DNA from: Branchiostoma lanceolatum | Taxonomy: Eukaryota > Chordata > Leptocardii > Amphioxiformes > Branchiostomatidae | Reading direction: 5' to 3' | Assembly (NCBI RefSeq): GCF_035083965.1 | Contig: NC_089725.1 | Span: forward strand, 32,553,024 to 32,617,023 | Length of the DNA: 64,000 nucleotides | Shown: positions 1 to 11,566 of the stretch, piece by piece | Layout: the number at the start of each line of letters is the position of its first letter | Position numbering within the stretch: the first letter of the stretch is position 1 | Notes under the pieces: model-generated | Told to the model about the DNA's origin: nothing | The model's database searches: none | Seen by the model: the letters and a program-made list of their open reading frames with translations, nothing else | Program-made: the position numbers and the translations under genes

Positions 1-573
1 AAAAATTATATCGTTCCAGACATGGCGTTATTGTCCGACACATGCATATACTTGCAATCAAGTAAATCACTCTCCAAAATATGGTGTACTGCTACACTAC
101 TATAATCAGGTCCAGGTCCTGAATTTTCTGTACCGGTCCCCACCCCTAGCTCAAACCATGGATGATGCTCAAATGCTGATGTCAGTTACTCTGGAATTCT
201 ACTCAGTTTATATCTTTGCAGAATTCTACTCAAAGATCTTGTGGCAAACTCCCCTAGATTCTCCAGACTCAGTTTATATTTTTGCAGAATTCTAAGATTT
301 GGTGACAAAACTCCCCTAATTTCTCCGGATACGCAGGGTGGAAAGTCCATAAGCCAAGTGACATGGTCACACTGCAGTTATCACTCATGTTGGACACTGG
401 AGTTCCTGTTTTGAAACTGGTTTGAGTCAGCCACTCTAGATTTGGGTGTTTTGCATGTCAGCCTCTCTGGTGCTAGTCGCAGTTTGCTTACGGGGAATGA
501 GGGGGCTGAAACCACTTAATGGCCTTTATTAGTGGACTGATGCTGGGACTGGACTCTTAAGCCACAACTGAAG
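1..573. other. Non-coding, nothing recognised
   Basis: I see no convincing exon. Two partial copies of a short segment (tttgcagaattctac, about 220 and 285) suggest a small local duplication. Confidence 0.4.
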
Positions 574-695
574 TCACAAGAGATCTACTCCGGAGGCGCA
601 CAGATAGTCTCCCGAGACTGGACTGCCAAAGGAGAAGATGCTGGGACGAACAAACCTTAAATTTCCTGCCAAACACAGAAACAGTGTAGCCTCAC

Positions 696-810
696 CAAAC
701 ATGTCTGATAGTTCGTCTTTCGGTTTTCGCTTCCCAGGCATGGGACTGGGCTGATTTCTGGGCATGTTGGATAAATTGCTGTAGCCCACATCTCCGTAAG
801 GCTTAATCAT
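696..810 (-). CDS. Possible isolated first coding exon
   Basis: On the minus strand an ATG at 810 opens 38 codons that end at a good donor (TTTG|GTGAGG, last exon base 696). The peptide includes NMPRNQPSPMPGKRKPKDEL, which has the Ser/Pro/Lys-rich composition of a nuclear protein. I cannot assign a family. No partner exon is seen between here and the left edge, so the rest of the gene, if real, would lie outside the window. The call rests only on the donor and composition. Confidence 0.25.
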
Positions 811-3194
811 ACACGAGGAAGTTTCATAAAATATCTGTGTTGGACCAAATCCAAAGTTTGATCACGTCACCTTCCAGCACAGATGAGGTTTCATTCAAAG
901 GCTGAATTGATATTTGCAATTCTGGAACTGTTCTCAATTCACAGTTCGGATTCCAATGCTTTTAAGGTCTGAAATATGACCTAATATGTCAGTTGTAGCA
1001 GATCATTACACCATTTTGGGTACAGTGCAGGAACAAGTGGATTCTAAATGGGATTGTAAAGCCAGTGTAAGACTAGGATGATAGCGAGGCATGCCTGCAA
1101 AGCTGGTGTGTTACGCTGAAGGGTATTCAGATACAAATGATTATAAAGTCTAATCTAATAGTAGTCGCTGTGAACTGTACTTGGTGTGTCAAGCTGCATA
1201 TCCACTGCAAGAAAATATGTATATATTAGTTAACAAGAGTTGTAAATGTATTTTTGGCGTATTTTAGACCTGTAAATATTGGTCATTGGTGTACAGTGTA
1301 CTGTAATGATGTCTGTTAGTTGTAACAGTTAAAAGACATTTGCCAAACGGGTGTGCCTTCTCGGTGAGTTGTTCTGGAATCCAGACAGCCCAAAACTTAT
1401 CAAATCGAGCAGCTATGCAAACTTTTGTTTTCAATCTTGATGGAGCAGAACTGCATGTATTTTTACATTCCGATACACAAACAATTTTCACATTTTTCAT
1501 GTATGTATGTATTATTTTACTAAGGATTATTTTGTGTCATACATGTGGAACGGTTCAACCGCCAGAATTCACCACTTAAGCACCGTGACGTGAGAATTGC
1601 AAAGGAAAATTAAATGAATGATCCAGTCAGTCAGTCAGTCACAAAGGCTTCACTTCTTTTGACCTTTCTTAGAGTACCCACCAGACTTGGTGGCTGAAAA
1701 ATGGCAAAAATGGGCACTCTCTTTTGTCTTCTTTGGTCAACGTTGCATCAGAGTAAGGGACGTTGCATAAGATGTTATCTTTGGACACAAGTGTATGAAT
1801 CTGTGTACCAGATGTTAAAAGGAGTCCTAAGAGGGGGGAGTTATTTTCGAATAGATGATAATTTTGGGAAGTAAAAATGAATGCTTATTTCAGTATACGA
1901 TAAAGTACCCACTGGTACTTTGCATCAAAAAGCATCCAGTACTCCACTAAATTCCCCAGGTGACCTTCTATTTTCTTATTAAGTAAATTAAACAACCTCA
2001 GCCTATGACTGAATACAATGTACCTAACAAGACAAAGGTTACAAAAAAGAATTTCAGGGGTGATAAGAAAAACTTGTATTCTTATGTGTTCCTTTATATC
2101 TTATTAACAACTGGCCTTATTGTGCTTATCACCCCTCATTTATGCCAAAAATATTCGCGATGAAGGAACTGGGTATGCGTCTAGGGAATACATGGGTAGG
2201 GTCTGCACGGGTTTAGTGAGTTACTTATCATTTTACAAAACACACCTTGTGTAATTCACCACGAGCGGAATTCTATAAAAGTTGTTTGATTATGTATTCA
2301 TTGATACATAATCTATGGGAAAATAACACTCCCTTCCATAGTTTAGGACTCCTTTTAGGTGGGGCGTATAAGTCACAACAGCACAAGTTTCGGCCATAAG
2401 AAAATCAAACTGCGGAATGCCTATAGTCCGGAGATGCAACCGTGTTACCCAACTTGCCAGGCATACTTTTTTGTACAGACACTAGCCTAGCAAGCTGGGT
2501 TAGACTGATACACGGTACAGCGCATCGTAGGGTCTTGCGTTTGACGCTGGTCCTGATGATAGAACAAAGATAAAGATATTCGTTGTGTGGTTCTGTGACA
2601 TAGCCATAACTTCATAGGAACATCTAATGTCTTCCATCTAGGCTTACCGTGATGTCTTGTCCGCGAAAATGGATTCACAGTATATCTATACAAGCCGTGC
2701 GGGTGTGCTTGTCGGCACATGTTTACACACCTGGCACAATCAAGATATATCTTTTCTGTGTGCACATCTTGCTAAAGGACTTTTTGTATACCTTTTCGTA
2801 ACCTTGGATGACTAAATCCATGTCAAACTGGTATAAAAAGAACACAACATTTTCAACCTCAAGAATCTATGGAGATTTAAGTCTAAATTTCTTGTTTTTA
2901 TTGACTTCAGGGGTATTTTTCTTGTTATTTTAAGAAAATATTAGGAGTTTTTTCTCCCCTTTCTTGAATAATCTTACTTCAAGACAAATTTTCTAAGAAA
3001 AAAACTCGGGGACAAAATGTATTTTCTTAAACACAGAAAGTTTTCCTCTAAGATTTTTTTCCTGCTTATAAGAAGAAACAAGAAAAATAAGAAAATCATT
3101 TTTGGTAGTGAGGGAGTTGTCAGCCCAGGGAGTTGATAACTGAACAACCTGTTCAGTGATCAAACTGTTCAGATCAGCTATCGTGTTATTATCT
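811..3194. other. Non-coding stretch with a LINE 3'-end remnant
   Basis: No gene is visible. Positions about 1089-1140 (gcatgcctgcaaagctggtg, then tgttacgct and a GATACA trace) match the 3' end of the complete LINE at 29.1-32.1 kb (32049-32126). This is therefore a 5'-truncated copy of only the extreme 3' tail. The rest is AT-rich without recognisable structure. Confidence 0.45.
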
Positions 3195-3600
3195 CCATGA
3201 AAAATGGAGATATTGTTTTTGGCGTGTTTGTGTGTGTGTTTGTGTTTCCGGACTATTGTAGGCAGCATAACTCAAGAACCTCTGGATGGATTACGATGAT
3301 ATTTGGTATGTGGGCGGGTGTTGTGAGGCCGAAATTCAAGGTCGATTTTGGGCCCCCTGGTATGTGACCTTGGTACTGCAGCAGAACTTCCGTTTTTGTA
3401 TCTTTTGACCTGGAGATGCTGTGGTCTTGATTTTTAGGTGGCAGATAGCTTGTGATGTAATTAAGAAATGGTGTAGGTTTGGGCCTCCTAGCAGCTTGCT
3501 CTGGAACTGCAGGGGCGTTATTGTGAAAATCTTCTAAGGAGAATAACTGAACAAAGGGACAACGGATTTCCATGATATTTAGTATGCAGGTAGCTTAGAC
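3195..3600. repeat. Probable dispersed repeat
   Basis: The text around 3195-3600 (an inverted ctccat...atggag pair at its left end, then gggccccctgg and a ggtggcagata stretch) has a diverged relative in an EPRS1 intron at about 59915-60110 (gggccccagcagg, gggtggtagata). It looks like a dispersed repeat family rather than a gene. Confidence 0.35.
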
Positions 3601-3760
3601 AGAGATGTACACAATGAAGTGCAAATTATGCTAATTGGGAATTAATTTGCATACATAATGAGGAAAATCTATATTTGCTGTATTTTCCATTATAAGACTC
3701 AAATACATGTAACATATGTAGTTTATGGAAAGTGGAGCATCAGCAAATACTAATTATGCA

Positions 3761-4850
3761 GTACAAATTTCCCAAATGCTTGTGACCAACATAGATATCT
3801 ACAGCTTATTTCAGCTATTCCCGGTAAATGGAAAAAACTACTTAGTACTGAGAAGCGTAAAGACCTTGTGTGCCTGCCCTTTCAAAAAAATTATAAATGG
3901 TTACGAAATATAAAAATCAATAAAAGCATGTATATCTACTTTCTTACGTCCATGAACGAGGTCAGCCTTGCACACAATACTAGACTTTCTTGGTTCTATT
4001 ATTTTGACAAACCTATACCATGGCGAGATGTATTTACAAACTTATATAGATGTACTATTGATCCAAGTACTAGATATTTTCAATACCGATTAATTAATAA
4101 ATTTTTACCTTGTAACAAAATTCTACATATATGGAAATTAATAGACTCTAGCTCTTGTTCTTTCTGTCATGACGATGTAGAATCCTATATTCATATTTTC
4201 TGGGAGTGTCCGCATGTAGTATCATTTTGGAACGATGTAAAAAATTGGTTGAAAGTAGAAACTTCTATAGAGTGTTACCTAAATTCCTTTATTATCATAT
4301 TTGGAGATACATGTAACGATGCGCCCCCCCTGAAAAATCTGATTATTTTGTTAGGTAAAGTTTTCATCTTCCGGTGTAGACGCGTAAAAATAATAAACTT
4401 CCAGGCCTTTAAAAGACTAATATCTACTTTTGAAAAAACTGAACGTCTCATTGCATCTCGGAGAGGGAAGCTGGAGAAGCATCGGGGTAAGTGGGGAACT
4501 TTGTGTTTAATTTGAGTTTGAAATGTAGAAATAATCATGAAAGAATATAGAAATGACATGATAATGATATTTGATTACAATACTGAAATGATTATGCGAG
4601 TAATGATACAATGCTTATATGAAAAGATGATATGTAATGTGATAAAATGATATGTAATGACTTGATAACCAATATGAATAACGTTAGCAATGACATAATA
4701 ATAATCATATTATATGAGCTGTTAAGTCTACAATGTGGCTGTTAGACTTGGATAGGTCAATATTTAAGGGAGGTTCTTCATTTTCTGTTGTGTGATTGTT
4801 ATATTTATCAGTGAAAATATAATAAAGAATAATAAAGAAAAAAAAAAAAA
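3761..4850 (+). mobile_element. 5'-truncated LINE (Tx1/L1-like), 3' fragment
   Basis: An open frame from about 3795 to 4515 encodes the C-terminal end of a LINE ORF2. It includes LYRCTIDPSTRYFQYRLINK followed by a zinc-knuckle-like C-x2-C...H-x4-C segment (SCSFC...HIFWECP), typical of L1/Tx1-type elements. A poly(A) run ends the element at about 4838-4853. AAATACTAATTATGCA at 745-760 of the 3-kb block (3745-3760) recurs as AAATACTTATTATGCA at 4851-4866, 15 of 16 identical, which I read as the target-site duplication. The catalytic reverse transcriptase part is absent, so the copy is dead on arrival. Confidence 0.7.
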
Positions 4851-5564
4851 AAATACTTATTATGCAAATAAATTTCTAATTTGCATAATTAATGCCAAAA
4901 CACCAAAATTCATCAAATTGGAAAATTATAGGACTGTCTATATTGCAACATGTGTAAGTACGATAAAGGTGTTTATGATTAAGCATATATTATGTAAATG
5001 TGTAAGTCATTTGCATAAAACGAATTGTTCATGGAGATATGAGGTCGCGGAACTCTTGTTTCCAATGGACTGAGAGAAACAGTTTTTAAGTCTTTTGATA
5101 ATCAATAAATGCACTACGTTTAGTTTCTCTCGATATAGAATCTGGAAAAGAAACTTCAGTGAACAGATGTTCATACATAGACAACATTTGATGAATCTTT
5201 ACTTGTCTAACTGACTAGCACGATTGATCGGGTGCCATTACAGAGTCATCAACCTGAGGCCAGGATTTTACACAATGAGTCCCTGGTTATGTATAATCAT
5301 GCCAAGCAGTAATTACAGATGCTGGTGAAAATTCCATCTAATTGAACTACTTGAAGTAGTTGTCTACTCATGTGATACAGTCCCAGTGCTGTGGGCGTGT
5401 GCTGTTTCATTTTGGAATAACATGGACCCCCTCAATCCATAGGCAGCTCTGCCTTTACATAAACGGAATGTAAGTTTGATACCCTAAAAGGTACGTGGGT
5501 TAGGTGGGCTATCATGCCTTGGCAACATGCAGTATGTCCTGCTAACCTCTCATCAAATACTTGA

Positions 5565-6320
5565 TTAATTGCCTACTGACATAATTGCTACCCCAGAGCT
5601 CACAACATGGCAGCCACAATCTACATCAGTACAGTCCAGATGTAGTAAAAGCTTAACTTTGAGTCAAATAAGACCCGTGTAAAGTCATACGTCATTGATG
5701 ATAGCACTTATGTCGATAAAAGGCATCTACCCGTAGAGTTACTGCACCGATCCAAGAGCTACATTTCAGTCTGGGCACTGATTAACGAACGGGAGGATAC
5801 TCGCTTCACACGGTGGGGCCAGGAACTACTAGGCATGGTTAGGACTTTTGCGTGCTGGAAGCCACATTCATTAGGCAACAAGAAGTAGCAATGCGGTAGG
5901 GTTTTGCTTGGAGGTTCTTTTTTTGGTTTCAGTTCAGTCGAGTTAGAAAGTCTGTGTGAAGTGCCTTTCTGGGGGACACACCAAACTGCCCCAGGGTGTG
6001 AGCAGACAACATTCGTAATTAGCGGAGGAGACAAAAAACATAGTTTCAAAAGTCATTATACTGGAATTTGCGTTAGGCTGTACGTTTCGAATGATTGTGA
6101 GTTGTTCTACCATATCTATCAGCCACAGTGTAAAACAAGACAAGCAACAAATGAATGACAGACAAGATTGCTAGTTCACCAACCAATCAGAAGTATCCAT
6201 TATGGCTCATTTGCATGATTCCAGTGGAAAAGAGTATATATGTAGGCTTCCCGTCTCTGTTTTTTATCGCTTCATTCCGAATTCTTCAGACGCAAGTCCG
6301 TAGTCTACTGACAGGTAGGA
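5565..6320 (+). promoter_or_regulatory. Duplicated promoter-like segment, copy 1
   Basis: This segment aligns with 7960-8460. At 6183 there is a CCAAT box (AACCAATCAG), at 6209-6216 an octamer ATTTGCAT, and at 6235-6242 a TATA-like TATATATG. About 30 bp later comes cgcttcattccgaattc, then a donor-like GACAG|GTAGGA at about 6318. The order CCAAT, octamer, TATA, initiator, donor looks like a working promoter plus a non-coding first exon. No coding exon that it would drive is visible before copy 2, so it may be an orphaned or alternative promoter. Confidence 0.45.
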
Positions 6321-6929
6321 ACTGTTTCAATATTTCCTCAGCCAAACTTTGGAAAATGAGCATTGTGTGTAAGGGCAGCCGGTCTAGTAAATCTCATACA
6401 CCAGGTACAAATATTTTCGCGATGTCACTTAGATTCGAACCGGGGTCTCCCTAGCCTGGAATCCATACCCTCGGTGGCTCTCCGATATCTATACGGCCCT
6501 TGGAGTGACCCCGCCCGCCAAGACAGCTTATCCCGCTCGGGGTGTTGTTTAGGCCTTGATTAAATTAGCTAGCCACCGTAGCGGCAAAACTACTGTGGCT
6601 GCGAAACTATATGGCAGCTAAGAAGATAATCTAACAGAAACGGGTCAATTTAGCAGACTGGGCCCGGTAAAACACACCTAAGCCGACCCGTAGAGACTGG
6701 TGACCAGGCTAGGGTCTCCCAGTTAACAGCTCCTATAGCTAGAAGCAGGAGCTCAACTGTGAAGCTGCTACCAGTTAAGCTACAGGGGCAGCTTTCATCT
6801 TACCTCGCTGGCCCGCAAAAAGTCAGTTTAATAAATCGATGATTAGAGTGGCCAAAAGTTATACGTGATGAAGGTCCTATATTAGCACCATCCAGCTATT
6901 ACTAAAGACAGTGGAATGTTTCCAGGACC

Positions 6930-7380
6930 AAGGTTCTAGCCGCATTCATGTATGCGTGACCGTTGATTGTTGACTTCCATGGCAGTAGTTTTGCCCTCAT
7001 TCAGGTATAGCCAGACACCGTGGATTGTTAACTCCCACGGCAGTGGATTTGCCCTCATTCAGGTATAGCCAGACACCGTAGATTATTGACTTCCACGGCG
7101 TGGTTTTTCCCTCATTCATGTATAGCCAGACACCGTAGATTTTTTACTTCCACGGCAGTGGTTTTGCCCTCATTCATGTATGGCCAGAGACCGTGGATTG
7201 TTGACTTCCACGGCAGTGGTTTTGCCCTCATCCAGCCCAGGTATAGCCAGGCACCGTGGATTTTTTACTTCCACGGCAGTGGTTTTGCCCTCATTCACGT
7301 ATGGCCAGAGACCGTGGATTGTTGACTTCCACGGCGGTGGTTTTGCCCTCATTCATGTATAGCCAGACACCGTGGGTTTT
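6930..7380. repeat. Minisatellite, about 60-70-bp unit
   Basis: Six to seven imperfect copies of a unit containing tagccagacaccgtggatt, gttgacttccacggcagtgg and ttttgccctcattcatgta. Open frames on both strands here only reflect the repeat. Confidence 0.8.
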
Positions 7381-7439
7381 TGCGATGTTACTTATACGCA
7401 GTGGCATCATTTGTTCATAAAGGACGGACTGGCCCCTGT

Positions 7440-7740
7440 GATAAGCATATATTCAAGTGCGGTATAATGGGCTCCGAGCCGTTCAGTTTCCTCTTCTTTG
7501 TAAGGGTGACGACGAATGGGACCTGTTCCGCGTTGAAATCCTATCAAACGTGCGACGCGAGGGACACTTCCAAACAGGAGCGCAGTGATTCTCTGGCCGC
7601 CTTGAAGATTTTTTCAAGAGTTCATAGAAGGGGGTGGCGATATTTTTATTGTACTGGAGGGACAGACGTTCCGTGCCAGACTGGAGGCCTGATATCATAG
7701 AAGGGGGGTGGCGAGATTTTTTTTTGTACCTGGAGGGAGG
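7440..7740 (+). repeat. Copy of a locally duplicated segment
   Basis: This stretch (ataagcatatattcaagtgc, ggtataatgg, gttcagtttc, ggtgacgacgaa) is shared with 12161-12290. Its first part and the gccagactggaggcctg piece at about 7676 are also shared with 8525-8610. The three copies lie around the two secreted-peptide genes. Confidence 0.5.
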
Positions 7741-7959
7741 ATCATGGAAACATTTCTTAACCCGACCCGCTAAATGTCGTACAGTCCCTTAGAATAAACT
7801 GGTTGTGTCGTGGTTTCCATACTAACTACAGATGTCTTAGGGACTAAATTCAAATCACTGCGTGCAGAGCAGGTGTTGCCGACGATCACAAATGCACGAT
7901 AAGATGCGTACAAGACGAGCATTGGCAAACACCTGGCAAAAACCTGACAACCTCTCGTT

Positions 7960-8460
7960 AATTACTTGACTGATAACCAGTACCCATAATTGCTAACTGA
8001 CATAATCGCTGCCCCAAAGCTACATGGTAATCTACAATCTACGGCAGTACAAACCATATGTTGCAAAAGTTTCACTTTAAATGAAAAGAGACCCGATTTT
8101 GTCTTAAAGTAAGTACGGAGAACACCGCTACCAAGGCTAAAGTGCACTCCATCATATCATAATGACTTAGAACATAAGAAATAGACTAGTAAAAGACTAA
8201 TACACGAATGCGCATCTCTGCCATTATGTCGGAACGTGTCATCATGTTGGAATGTGCAATCATTTCCAAACGCCAAAACTTAGAAAATAGACTACTATAA
8301 GACCACTACCCTACAACCAATCAGCAGTATGCATCATTGCTCATTTACATAACTTAGGTGTGAGAGCTCTATTTTCCTCCCGTTGCCGATTCTTTGTCAC
8401 TTAATTCCGCCAGGGTCTTGGGCACCCCTCTTGGGTCCGCAAATCACCTTGGGTAGGTGC
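7960..8460 (+). promoter_or_regulatory. Duplicated promoter-like segment, copy 2 (secreted-peptide gene)
   Basis: Homologous to 5565-6320. It keeps the CCAAT box (8317-8321, CAACCAATCAG) and a degenerate octamer (ATTTACAT, 8343-8350). The TATA of copy 1 is replaced by ctctatttt. A donor-like CTTGG|GTAGGTG at about 8454 could end a non-coding first exon that joins the strong acceptor cccctcag at 8956, just before the coding exon that starts at 8971. Exon and promoter roles are inferred from the motif order and the conserved copy. Confidence 0.45.
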
Positions 8461-8769
8461 CAAGCCAATTTTACCCTACAGGGACAGCATCATATACATA
8501 CATATATATCCAAGCATACATTCATTCAAGCAAGCATTTGTAAGCATATATTCAAGCGTGTTATAATGGGGCCGAGCCATTCAATTTCCGGGCCAGACTG
8601 GAGGCCTGCCCGACATGCCACGCCCCCTCTCACACTTTGCCCTTGACGGGGTTGTCTGTGTGTCAAAATAATTTTTTTTTTACAGACAAGGACGACGTGG
8701 CACTGCACTCAAGTTTTTATAACTTGTATTAACAGTGCCACGCACAGATAACAACATACCCATGCATTT

Positions 8770-8883
8770 TTATCTTTATACACCTGGGCGAAGTGAGGAA
8801 ACAGCAGTGGTGTCGGGGAGATTCAAACTCGGGACTTGGTTCCGAGTCGAACACCCTGCCGTTACGCCACACGACCCCTTCAA
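8770..8883 (-). mobile_element. tRNA-derived SINE
   Basis: Read on the minus strand, gtggcgtaacggcagggtg resembles an A box and gagtttgaatctcccc a B box, as in a tRNA-derived SINE head. A second member lies at 40430-40627. Confidence 0.55.
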
Positions 8884-8970
8884 AATAAGTTGAAGGTTTA
8901 CCGAGTCCGTGCGGTTGAAAACGTCCCACTTAACATCACTGTTCCTTTTCCCCTCAGTTGGAGCTGCACC

Positions 8971-10207
8971 ATGAAGCTGTCTGTCTGCACGCTTGTGACG
9001 ATGGTTGTCATCGCAATGCTGATTGACGACTCCGATGCGTGGTTTTGGCAAAGAAAGAAGTGCAAGCCGGCTCTTTGCAAATGCGAAAAGCCGAAAATCG
9101 CCAAATATTTCATTCGCAGTGGATGTAAAGTTTGCTGGTGCGAGCGTCCCCCGTATTGGAATTGTAAGTATTCCCACTGTTGATTCTCAAGGTTACAATT
9201 TCGAGTAGCGGTTATTCTGTTTGCATGCTTGCATGTTTGCATGCTTACCCGGTAAACTGCCTGATGGCGCAAGACGCCAGGTTTGTATTGTACAAGCTTT
9301 GTTTCCGGATAGACTTCTTTGATATATTTAAATAAGATATGGAAGAAAAGGTTGAAAAGAAACAACAGCTTGGGGCTTGGGTACAAGCTAAAAGGAAAGC
9401 TGGTCGATTGGAAAATAACTGGAGTGATTTGGGATGGTTTTGAAATACAGTACTTCATTTCTGCAGAAAGGCACGTTTGGAAGGGCTGATTTCCCCCATG
9501 GAATGCCCTCGGAAAAGTCCATTCTTGCACCGCGGTCAAAATCAAGAAATGTCCATTCTGGACTACAATGATTCTGGCTGAAAGTCACTTTGAGGGCAAA
9601 AGTAAGTCCGAAATGCTCCGGTTCAGGACGGGGTGTTTTTAGAACAATTCATTTTGCACGAGTAGATTGTGTCTGCATTAATATCTTTTCTCATGCCCGC
9701 CTTTCTATAGATAATGATAAGAAGCGAGGAGAAGAGCTTGAGGAAGAGGAGAGGTCGCTCCTGGATGGACTGGATCAGAAGCTGGACGCTCGGCAGTTGG
9801 AGGGTCTGGAGAAGGAGGTGAAGTCGCTCCTGGACGTCCTGAAGGTCAAGCTGGACGCTCGGGAGTTGGAGGGTCTGGAGGAGGAGGACTGTAAGAAATC
9901 TCACCTTTTGCTCCTTTTTACCTTCATGAAAAGTGTGGAGGTATTGTTATGGCCAGGTGTTTTTTTTTATGCCTCTGTCTCTTGCCATGGGTGTAACGTT
10001 ACGGGAATTGTTTGTATTTGACTGTCCTTCACTCGAGACCTTCGTGCACAATACGAAATTGTTTATTTGTACACCCAAACGCGCAGGTAGGAAGTTGCTT
10101 CTACGTGTACTAGGATTTCATTCCTGGCCTCACCATAGAATGATTTTCCTATTTTCCTATCACTGATAGAGATGTCCTTATTTACAGACTCCCGGAGGCG
10201 ACGCTAG
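8971..10207 (+). CDS. Secreted cationic Cys/Trp-rich peptide precursor, antimicrobial-peptide-like
   Basis: Three exons, 8971-9163, 9711-9890 and 10188-10207, join in frame to a 130-residue precursor. All introns are GT/AG and all junctions are phase 1. Residues 1-23 form a signal peptide ending IDDSDA. The core begins WFWQRKKCKPALCKCEK and has six cysteines in two clusters (C31, C36, C38; C52, C55, C57) with excess Lys/Arg. A KKR processing site at 68-70 is followed by an acidic tail containing two copies of a 22-23-residue unit (SLLDGLDQKLDARQLEGLEK, then SLLDVLKVKLDARELEGLEE). The protein ends SRRRR. Signal, cationic core and acidic propiece is the layout of many antimicrobial-peptide precursors, but I recognise no family. 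A 5'UTR intron is implied by the acceptor at 8950-8956. AATAAA at about 10524 fits the 3' end. If intron 1 is retained, translation stops at 9183 and gives an eight-cysteine peptide. Confidence 0.65.
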
Positions 10208-10522
10208 CTCCTGTAACCTGCAACCGACCGGACGACCTGAAGACCGGAGTGTTCAGTGGCGTCAAAAGGGCAGGATCAAACGTTAGGTTGATGAATGAAA
10301 CTCGTGAAAAAATGTAGTCTTGTAATGTTCCTTATCCATGTTTTGTTTTCTCTCGTTGATGTTGAGTACTTCTAATATCGCTTGCCTCGCACAAGAGACA
10401 ATACAATATAAACAATCTGAAAAAACAGTTCTTTGCTTAAATGTCGAACAGTGGATATACACCTTGATACCCTAAATACCTTTGAACGACATAACAAGAA
10501 TACTCTGTACACGGGAATTATT

Positions 10523-10529
10523 CAATAAA
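10523..10529 (+). terminator. Probable polyadenylation signal
   Basis: ttcaataaaacc lies about 320 bp after the stop of the Cys/Trp-rich peptide gene and is the first AATAAA downstream of it on this strand. Confidence 0.5.
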
Positions 10530-10709
10530 ACCTACTGAAGAAAACTTGGGATTGAAATGGCCTTTGTTCGTATTTTTTTAGAGAACAGCATACATGGCAT
10601 AGATAACCAGCTTTTCTACATTTCTACAATACCATCCAGTATAGTGTAGTAGCAAAGCAATACGGTTTTATAACTTTTAGCTACCACATAGGAAAAATAC
10701 GCAATAATT

Positions 10710-11303
10710 GTCCTGACAGACTCTTTCACCTACTTGGGAAGCACGATCACAGCAAATGGGCATAGTCACAAGGAGATCATGAGAAGAATTGGGAAAGCCA
10801 GCTCAGCCTTTGGGAAAATACAAAAAGTGCTGAAGAATGGAGTGCTAAGTCTACAGAACAAATTAAGGATATATCAAGCAACAGTACTGTCAATACTGCT
10901 GTATGGGAGCGAAACATGGCAGATATACGCAGCAGACCAAAAGCGCCTGAATGCCTTCCACACAAGATGTCTAAGGAAAATACTGGGGATCTCATACAGA
11001 GATAGAATAACGAACAAAGAGGTTTACCACAGAACAAAGCAGAGAGAAGTGGCCGACATGGTAAGAGAGAGAAGACTAAGATGGCTAGGACATGTCCTGC
11101 GAATGGAAGAAAACAGAACAGCGAAGAAGATCTTGGAATGGAAGCCACACGGTGGACGAAGAAGTAGGGGAAGGCCAAGGCAAACGTGGAAAAAGACCTC
11201 CAAAGCATGGGAAGCTCCTGGCATAGAGCCAAAAGGGAAGCACAGAACCGAGGAAGGTGGAAAAGGACTGCCCGATGTGCCTCAAAGGCACGGGAGGAAC
11301 TAA
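10710..11303 (+). mobile_element. Degenerate LINE fragment, reverse transcriptase C-terminal part
   Basis: The frame reads DSFTYLGSTITANGHSHKEI, then LLYGSETWQIYAADQKRLNA, RCLRKILGISYRDRITNKEV and RRLRWLGHVLRMEENR. This is the region downstream of the catalytic motif in many RTE-like and related LINEs. Near 11190 the conserved reading shifts frame (VEKDLQSMGSSWHRAKRE continues in another frame and stops after EELRC), so the copy carries a frameshift. The 5' part and the catalytic residues are missing. Confidence 0.75.
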
Positions 11304-11566
11304 GGTGCTAATGTAAGGTCCTGTAAAAGTCAGCCATGCCCTCATGCGGAGAGTTCATGTCTTGCAAGGATTAATAGCTGCGGAGGCCCTGGCAGGGAGA
11401 ACGCCACTAATGACGTCACGAGGCTCCGGTCCCCCCAGGCTACATCTCCAAGCAGATGTTAGATTCCGCAAAGTCGGAACGTTTCGGAATCAGGAGTCCA
11501 AATCGAGGGCGAACTGCCAAACAAACAAAAATTGGGCGACAGTCGTTCTAGTTCTGTAAGGAATGC

